Source: Parachlamydiaceae bacterium
GTDB taxonomy: Bacteria; Chlamydiota; Chlamydiia; Chlamydiales; Parachlamydiaceae
NCBI GenBank assembly: GCA_030679615.1
Contig: JAUXSJ010000209.1
Span: 1 to 11,666 of the forward strand
Length of the DNA stretch: 11,666 nt
Direction: 5' to 3'
A program made the translations under genes and the position numbers. This document shows positions 7,186-11,666 of the stretch, piece by piece; the first letter of the stretch is position 1, and each line of letters opens with the position of its first letter. The notes beneath the pieces were generated by a model. The model saw only the letters and a program-made list of their open reading frames with translations, was not told where the DNA came from and did no database searches.

Positions 7186-8268
7186 ATGAGAACACCTTTA
7201 TATGATCATCATTTAGCTTTAGGGGCAAAAATGGTCCCTTTTTCTGGTTGGGACATGCCTCTCCATTACCAAGGTATTCTTCATGAACACCAAATTGTTC
7301 GTGAACATGTGGGTCTTTTTGATGTCTCACACATGGGAAGGATTAGTGTAAAAGGGCCTGATGCAGAACGTTTATTGAATTTTCTTTCAACAAATCAAAT
7401 CGCTGGAAAAAAAGCAGGCTCTGCCACTTACACTGTTTTATGTTATGAAAATGGCGGTTGCGTCGACGATACAATCATTTATAAAATTGACGAGAATCAT
7501 TTTTTTTTGATTGCTAATGCAAGTAATCGTGAAAAAGATTTCGCGCATTTATCTAATTATGCCTCTCAAAATGCTTATGATGTACAAATTGAAGAATCAT
7601 TTTCTCAGACTGGAATCATAGCCTTGCAGGGTCCTAAAGCTCAGGACTTATTAACTTCTTTTATTCCAGAAATTGCTGACTTAAAACCAATGCAATTTAT
7701 GCTCATTTCAAACGATGAAAAAGGTCCATTTTTTGTTGCTCGATGTGGATATACTGGTTCTGGGGGGTATGAATTGTATGGAAATAATACTGACATCATT
7801 GATTGGTGGGAAAAATTATTAGAAAGAGGGAAAGAGTTTCAAATTGAACCCATAGGATTAGGTGCACGTGATTCTTTACGTTTAGAAGTAGGTTTTGCTC
7901 TATATGGACATGAACTGAGTGATTCTATTTTTGCTAACGATAGTATAGCCGCCTGGACAATAAAATGGGAAAAGCCAAATTTTTTGGGAAAAGAAGCTTT
8001 ACTCAAACATGACTCATCTAAGAAATTTGCCTATGGAATTTGCTTATTGGAAGGAGGTATTCCTCGTCAAGATTATCTCATTTTTAAAGATCAAATTGAA
8101 ATTGGAGTCGTCACCTCCGGAGGGTTTTCTCCGGGTTTAAATAAAGGTATAGCATTAATATTAAGTCAAGTGCCTTTGCAATTGAAAGACATCATTGCTG
8201 TACAAATACGTCAAACTTTTTACCCTGCTGAAGTGGTAGAATTGCCTTTTGTGAGGAAAACAGGATGA
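7186..8268 (+). CDS. gcvT: Aminomethyltransferase, glycine cleavage system T-protein
   Basis: T-protein takes the aminomethyl group from lipoylated H-protein, releases ammonia and forms 5,10-methylene-tetrahydrofolate in the cytosol. I start at the ATG at 7186 (360 residues), because the protein then begins MRTPLYDHHLALGAKMV as T-proteins normally do. A start at 7153 would add an 11-residue tail with no family match that is read over the end of the upstream gene. Visible motifs in order are FSGWDMPLHY (19-28), LFDVSHMG, GGCVDDTIIY with the catalytic aspartate (D94/D95), LQGP, GYTGSGGYEL (from 188), GLGARDSLRLE (224-234, folate-binding region), and the C-terminal barrel with SGGFSP. Length is normal. 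An AGGT at 7179-7182 gives a short-spaced ribosome site. The 3' end overlaps gcvH by ATGA. Confidence 0.96.
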   Translation: MRTPLYDHHLALGAKMVPFSGWDMPLHYQGILHEHQIVREHVGLFDVSHMGRISVKGPDAERLLNFLSTNQIAGKKAGSATYTVLCYENGGCVDDTIIYKIDENHFFLIANASNREKDFAHLSNYASQNAYDVQIEESFSQTGIIALQGPKAQDLLTSFIPEIADLKPMQFMLISNDEKGPFFVARCGYTGSGGYELYGNNTDIIDWWEKLLERGKEFQIEPIGLGARDSLRLEVGFALYGHELSDSIFANDSIAAWTIKWEKPNFLGKEALLKHDSSKKFAYGICLLEGGIPRQDYLIFKDQIEIGVVTSGGFSPGLNKGIALILSQVPLQLKDIIAVQIRQTFYPAEVVELPFVRKTG

Positions 8269-8633
8269 AATTTACAGATTCGCATGAATGGATTGAATGG
8301 GAAACAGATCAAATTGCCAAAGTTGGAATAACCACCTTTGCCCAAAAAGAATTAGGAGATATTGTTTTTGTTGAATTGCCAAACATTAATCAAAATGTTA
8401 ATGCTAAGCAAGAAGTAGCTGTACTGGAGTCTACAAAAGCAGCTGCTGATATTTATTCCCCGGTCAGTGGTGAAATTGTTGAGGTCAATATTCTTCTTCA
8501 AAAAACCCCTGAATTGATTAATCAATCTCCGGAAAAACAAGGATGGCTTTATAAAATCCGCCTTTCTAATCCTTCTGAATTAGATTTACTTATGGATCAT
8601 CAAGCGTATGCAGCCATGTTAAACGGAGCTTGA
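8265..8633 (+). CDS. gcvH: Glycine cleavage system H-protein, lipoyl carrier
   Basis: H-protein is the small shuttle of the complex. Its lipoyl arm carries the aminomethyl group from P-protein to T-protein and is then reoxidised by L-protein. The 122-residue sequence begins with the family signature HEWIE (residues 7-11) and shows the lipoylation motif ESTKAA with lysine 58 as the attachment site. YSPVSGEI and GWLYKI follow, as usual. Length is close to typical. The start overlaps the gcvT stop by ATGA, and AGGA at 8254-8257 gives a well-spaced ribosome site. No lipoate ligase or lipoyl synthase gene is in the window. H-protein is also retained alone in some reduced genomes, but here it lies in a complete gcv set. 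Confidence 0.97.
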   Translation: MKFTDSHEWIEWETDQIAKVGITTFAQKELGDIVFVELPNINQNVNAKQEVAVLESTKAAADIYSPVSGEIVEVNILLQKTPELINQSPEKQGWLYKIRLSNPSELDLLMDHQAYAAMLNGA

Positions 8634-8636
8634 TGC

Positions 8637-10004
8637 ATGGATTTTATTTCTAATCAATCTCCTCAAATTCAAGAGATGCTTGAAAAAATAGGTTTAAAAA
8701 CTATTGATGAGCTATTTCAAAATATCCCATCTACTTTAATTGTTCCTAAACCACAAAAAGACGATGGAATATCTGAATTTGAGGGATTGCGTTTTATGGA
8801 GGGGTTAGCAGCGCAAAATACCTTTCCGAAATTTGAAAATTATTTAGGTGCTGGGGCTTATGAACATCATATTCCAGCTATCGTAGGATTTATTTGTAGC
8901 AAATCTGAATTTTTAACTTCATATACACCTTATCAACCAGAAGCTTCTCAAGGAATGCTTCAGGCAATTTTCGAATTTCAATCTGCTATTTGTGCATTAA
9001 CGGGAATGGATGTTGCCAATGCCTCTGTTTATGATGGTGCTTCAGCTTGTGCAGAAGCTGTATTGATGGCTTTAAGATTGAAAAAAGGACGTAATAAAAT
9101 ATTAATCGCTTCTGGACTTAATCCTCAATACAGAAAAGTCATTGATTTTTATTTACAAGGGCATGATTACTTAATTGAAACTATTCCATTAAATTCACAG
9201 TTTCAAATCAATCAAAGTGAATTAAAAGATAAAATAGATGAATCAACCGCAGCGATTTTAATACAATCCCCAAATTTTTTTGGAAATTTAGAAAATGTAA
9301 AGGAAATCACTACTTTAGGAAAAAATTTGGGTGCGTTGACAATTCTTTGCTCCAATCCATTATCATATGGGATTTATGCTTCAGCAAATGAATTAGATGT
9401 AGATATCGCAGTGGGAGATTGCCAACCCTTTGGACTGGCTTTAAATTTTGGTGGTCCTTATGCAGGGTATATGGCCTGTAAGCAAGAATTTATTCGTCAA
9501 TTACCCGGTAGGATTGTTGGCGAAACAATTGATACTAAAGGAAAAAGAGGTTTTGTATTAACCTTACAGGCTAGAGAACAGCATATACGACGCGAAAAAG
9601 CAACTTCAAATATTTGTACCAATCAAGCATTAGCTGCCTTTGCTAGTTTAATTGCCATGTTGTGGTATGGAAAAAAAGGGATTCCTGCCCTTGCTTTAAC
9701 AAATTATCAAAGAGCAAGTTATTTAAGGCAACAGTTGTCAGAAATTAATGGAATTAAGATCAATCTACAAACACCTATTTTTAATGAATTTTTAGTTGAA
9801 TTTCCCGGTAATAAAGAGGGTATTTTCCATTATTTTAGAAATCAAGGAATCGAACTAGGGTTGTTTGTTCAAGATTATTTTTCAGACTTACCTTTAGGTC
9901 ATTCTTTTTTAGTTTGCGTTACAGAAACAAAGTCACAGGAACAGCTGGATAGGTATGTTCAAGTAGCTAAAAACTGGTGTCAACATGTTCAAAACGATAT
10001 TTGA
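8637..10004 (+). CDS. gcvPA: Glycine dehydrogenase (decarboxylating) subunit 1, P-protein alpha
   Basis: This is the N-terminal half of a two-subunit P-protein, which decarboxylates glycine and passes the remaining aminomethyl group to the lipoyl arm of GcvH. The 455-residue length fits the family. Recognisable segments are FENYLGAGAYEHHIPA (LGAGAY at 70-75), YTPYQPEASQG (96-106), NASVYDGASACAEA, VGDCQPFGLALNFGGPYAGY and RQLPGRIVGETID. The PLP lysine is not expected here; it is on subunit 2. The ATG at 8637 follows the gcvH stop by three bases with GGAG at 8625-8628 as ribosome site. Its 3' end overlaps gcvPB by 20 bases, consistent with coupled production of the two subunits. Confidence 0.96.
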   Translation: MDFISNQSPQIQEMLEKIGLKTIDELFQNIPSTLIVPKPQKDDGISEFEGLRFMEGLAAQNTFPKFENYLGAGAYEHHIPAIVGFICSKSEFLTSYTPYQPEASQGMLQAIFEFQSAICALTGMDVANASVYDGASACAEAVLMALRLKKGRNKILIASGLNPQYRKVIDFYLQGHDYLIETIPLNSQFQINQSELKDKIDESTAAILIQSPNFFGNLENVKEITTLGKNLGALTILCSNPLSYGIYASANELDVDIAVGDCQPFGLALNFGGPYAGYMACKQEFIRQLPGRIVGETIDTKGKRGFVLTLQAREQHIRREKATSNICTNQALAAFASLIAMLWYGKKGIPALALTNYQRASYLRQQLSEINGIKINLQTPIFNEFLVEFPGNKEGIFHYFRNQGIELGLFVQDYFSDLPLGHSFLVCVTETKSQEQLDRYVQVAKNWCQHVQNDI

Positions 10005-11427
10005 AAAAAGTCAATCCTTACAACATGCTTATAGTCTTCCTAAAAGCACGGACTTATTTCAAGCTTTTTTACCTCCTAAAGAATATTTACGTAAACAGTC
10101 TTTAGATTTACCTGAAGTTTCTGAAATCGATTTAACACGACATTTTTCTAATTTAGCTAAAAGAAACGCGGGCATTGATACTCATTTTTATCCTTTGGGT
10201 AGTTGTACCATGAAATTAAATCCTAGGATTAATGAATGGTGTGCAAATTTGCCTGGATTTACTCGAACTCATCCTTTGGCTCCAGATGATACTGTTCAGG
10301 GAAATTTAAAAATTATTAATGATTTTATCGAATTACTTTGTCAATTATGCGGAATGGAAGGGGGGTCTCTTGTCCCTAATGCAGGAGCACAGGGGGAGTT
10401 AACTGGAATTCAAATGATTGCTGCTTATCATCAACATCGTGGGGATAGTGAACGAAATGAAATCTTAATTCCGGATAATGCACATGGAACAAATGCAGCA
10501 ACAGCGGCGATGGCAGGATTTAAAATCATTCCCATAAAAAGTAATGCTCAAGGGGATTTAGATATTGATGAACTTAAAAAGCTTGTTTCTTCAAAAACAG
10601 CTGGTTTAATGTTAACAAATCCCAATACTTTAGGATTATTTAGCGAAGTCATTTTAGAGATCGCTGAGATCGTTCACGAAGCTGGAGGACTTTTATACTA
10701 TGATGGTGCTAATTTAAATTCTATTTTAAATATTGTACGTCCTGGTGAAATGGGTTTTGACGTTATGCATATTAATTTGCATAAAACTTTTTCGACTCCA
10801 CATGGAGGAGGGGGGCCTGGTGCAGGACCTGTTTTGTGTAAAAAAAATTTAATTTCATTTTTACCAATTCCTAAAATATACAAAGATGGAAAAGTTTATC
10901 GAACTCAGTGGAATGATTCTAAAAGTGTAGGTCAGGTGGCATCCTATTGGGGAAATTTTGGAATCATTGTCCGAGCTTTTTTATATGCAAAATTGCATGG
11001 ATTTTATGGAATGCGACGAATAGCAGAAGTTGCGGTGTTAAATGCAAATTATTTAAAAACGCAATTAGCTCCATATTTTACCGTTCCTTTTCCTCAGATA
11101 TGCATGCACGAATTTGTTGTCCAGGCTAACAAAGATCTGGATAAAGGCGTAAGGGCTTTAGATATTGCTAAGCGTTTGTTGGATTATGGAGTTTATGCTC
11201 CAACGATTTATTTTCCGATTATTATTCAAGAATGCATGTTAATTGAGCCTACTGAAAGCGAATCAAAACAAACTTTAGATGATTTTGTGGGTATAATAAA
11301 GCATATCTTTAAGGAAATTAAAGATGACCCGGAAAAAATCAAACAAGCACCTTATTTTCAAGTTGTTTCCCGATTAGATGAAGTAAGAGCCATTAAGCAG
11401 CCTATTTTGAAGCATATCTCAAAGTAG
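9985..11427 (+). CDS. gcvPB: Glycine dehydrogenase (decarboxylating) subunit 2, P-protein beta
   Basis: This 480-residue protein is the C-terminal, PLP-binding half of the P-protein and forms the active site together with GcvPA. The PLP lysine is K267 in HINLHKTFSTPHGGGGPGAG, and the glycine-rich stretch after it is a family hallmark. Other motifs are FYPLGSCTMKLNPR, PNAGAQGELTG, IPDNAHGTNAATAAMAGF, LTNPNTLGLF and, near the C terminus, YFPIIIQECMLIEPTESES. The start MFKTIFEKS resembles the usual beginning of this subunit, which supports the ATG at 9985 despite the 20-base overlap with gcvPA and the lack of a good Shine-Dalgarno. It is the last gene of the operon. The L-protein gene needed to finish the cycle is not here and is often shared with other dehydrogenase complexes. 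Confidence 0.96.
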   Translation: MFKTIFEKSQSLQHAYSLPKSTDLFQAFLPPKEYLRKQSLDLPEVSEIDLTRHFSNLAKRNAGIDTHFYPLGSCTMKLNPRINEWCANLPGFTRTHPLAPDDTVQGNLKIINDFIELLCQLCGMEGGSLVPNAGAQGELTGIQMIAAYHQHRGDSERNEILIPDNAHGTNAATAAMAGFKIIPIKSNAQGDLDIDELKKLVSSKTAGLMLTNPNTLGLFSEVILEIAEIVHEAGGLLYYDGANLNSILNIVRPGEMGFDVMHINLHKTFSTPHGGGGPGAGPVLCKKNLISFLPIPKIYKDGKVYRTQWNDSKSVGQVASYWGNFGIIVRAFLYAKLHGFYGMRRIAEVAVLNANYLKTQLAPYFTVPFPQICMHEFVVQANKDLDKGVRALDIAKRLLDYGVYAPTIYFPIIIQECMLIEPTESESKQTLDDFVGIIKHIFKEIKDDPEKIKQAPYFQVVSRLDEVRAIKQPILKHISK

Positions 11428-11446
11428 GGCAAACATAATTTCAGGT

Positions 11447-11512
11447 TAGGGCGTGTACGCAAATTGGGAATCATTTAGAATACAGGCATTCTGAATTTGC
11501 GTACACGCCCTA
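11447..11512. repeat. Miniature transposon-like palindrome with 17-bp terminal repeats and TA flanks
   Basis: Bases 11449-11465 (GGGCGTGTACGCAAATT) and 11494-11510 are perfect reverse complements. Both ends are flanked directly by TA (11447-11448 and 11511-11512), giving 19 matching bases per arm. The 28-base centre contains a small hairpin, AGAAT/ATTCT (11477-11481 and 11488-11492). Terminal inverted repeats plus a TA duplication are what a miniature inverted-repeat element mobilised by an IS630/Tc1-mariner-type or some IS5-family transposases would leave. Lying 19 bases after the gcvPB stop, it may also act as a terminator in RNA. Confidence 0.65.
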
Positions 11513-11581
11513 GGCTAGAAAGCCTTAAATTACAACAGCTCAGGGTATCGTCCATGTCGTCAAAATAAAAAAAACAAGATA

Positions 11582-11666
11582 AGCATGATCGCAAGCGGCA
11601 GGAATATGCAAGAAAAGAATATTCATTCCCTATTATCATGCCCATCCTGCCGCTTGCGATCATGCT
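11582..11666. repeat. Perfect 22-bp inverted repeat, reaching the window edge
   Basis: Bases 11582-11603 and 11645-11666 are perfect reverse complements around a 41-base spacer. The arms contain GATCGCAAGCGGCAGG and are richer in G+C than the AT-rich spacer, which holds the palindrome GAATATTC (11617-11624). The right arm ends exactly at the window edge, so the repeat may extend further by pairing outward from base 11581. It shares no arm sequence with the other two palindromes. It may be a second kind of miniature element, insertion-sequence ends, or a terminator. Confidence 0.65.

Larger units (their letters stand above)
11428..11666. other. Non-coding region after the gcv operon, holding two palindromic elements
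   Basis: No credible gene starts in these 239 bases. They contain a TA-flanked palindrome (11447-11512), a short hairpin AGGCT/AGCCT around AGAA (11512-11525) followed by TAAATT that could be a weak terminator, an A-rich run (11560-11574), and a second inverted repeat (11582-11666) reaching the window edge. The minus-strand open frame across this interval runs through both palindromes and resembles no protein I know. Confidence 0.7.

Noticed and set aside
10947..11129. 60-codon frame inside gcvPB with cysteine-rich sequence
   Set aside because: It lies entirely within a well-conserved gene in a different frame and has no supporting signal.
11475..11663. Minus-strand open frame of 62 codons after gcvPB
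   Set aside because: It runs through two palindromic elements and a low-complexity stretch and matches no transposase or other family I recognise.

Overview
The window is an AT-rich bacterial segment. All genes are on the + strand and packed with short gaps or ATGA-type overlaps. It holds two unrelated gene clusters separated by a 250-base spacer. The low G+C, the gene content, and the sharp contrast between AT-rich genes and GC-richer intergenic palindromes suggest an amoeba-associated or intracellular bacterium. My best guess is a Parachlamydiaceae (Protochlamydia-like) chlamydia. A Legionella- or Coxiella-like gammaproteobacterium is a real alternative, because the gene order of the first cluster and its BatB-BatC fusion are also typical of gammaproteobacteria. 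The assignment is inference from protein flavour, not a database match.

Region 1 (1-6291) is a MoxR/Bat cluster: the 3' end of a MoxR-type AAA+ ATPase, a DUF58 protein, a small DUF4381 membrane protein, BatA, a fused BatB-BatC protein, and BatD. Such clusters are thought to build a membrane-bound, von Willebrand factor A (VWA)-based assembly in the cell envelope. The MoxR ATPase and DUF58 protein act on the cytoplasmic side and BatA, BatB, BatC and BatD face the periplasm. The whole set reads as one operon.

Region 2 (6292-6541) is non-coding and contains a nested GC-rich inverted repeat resembling a REPIN (two REP hairpins in opposite orientation). It lies inside longer, degenerate inverted arms and next to a purine-rich repeat-like tract.

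Region 3 (6542-11427) is a glycine cleavage operon led by an unrecognised gene: hypothetical protein, gcvT, gcvH, gcvPA and gcvPB. Together with a lipoamide dehydrogenase (L-protein, not in this window), these split glycine into CO2, NH3 and a one-carbon unit on tetrahydrofolate. The P-protein is the two-subunit type.

Region 4 (11428-11666) is non-coding and carries two more, unrelated perfect inverted repeats. One is a miniature-transposon-like palindrome with 17-bp arms flanked by TA. The other has 22-bp arms and is cut by the window edge. The gcv operon is thus bracketed by three different palindromic elements, the most distinctive non-genic feature of the window. I found no RNA gene, CRISPR array, intact insertion sequence or riboswitch.
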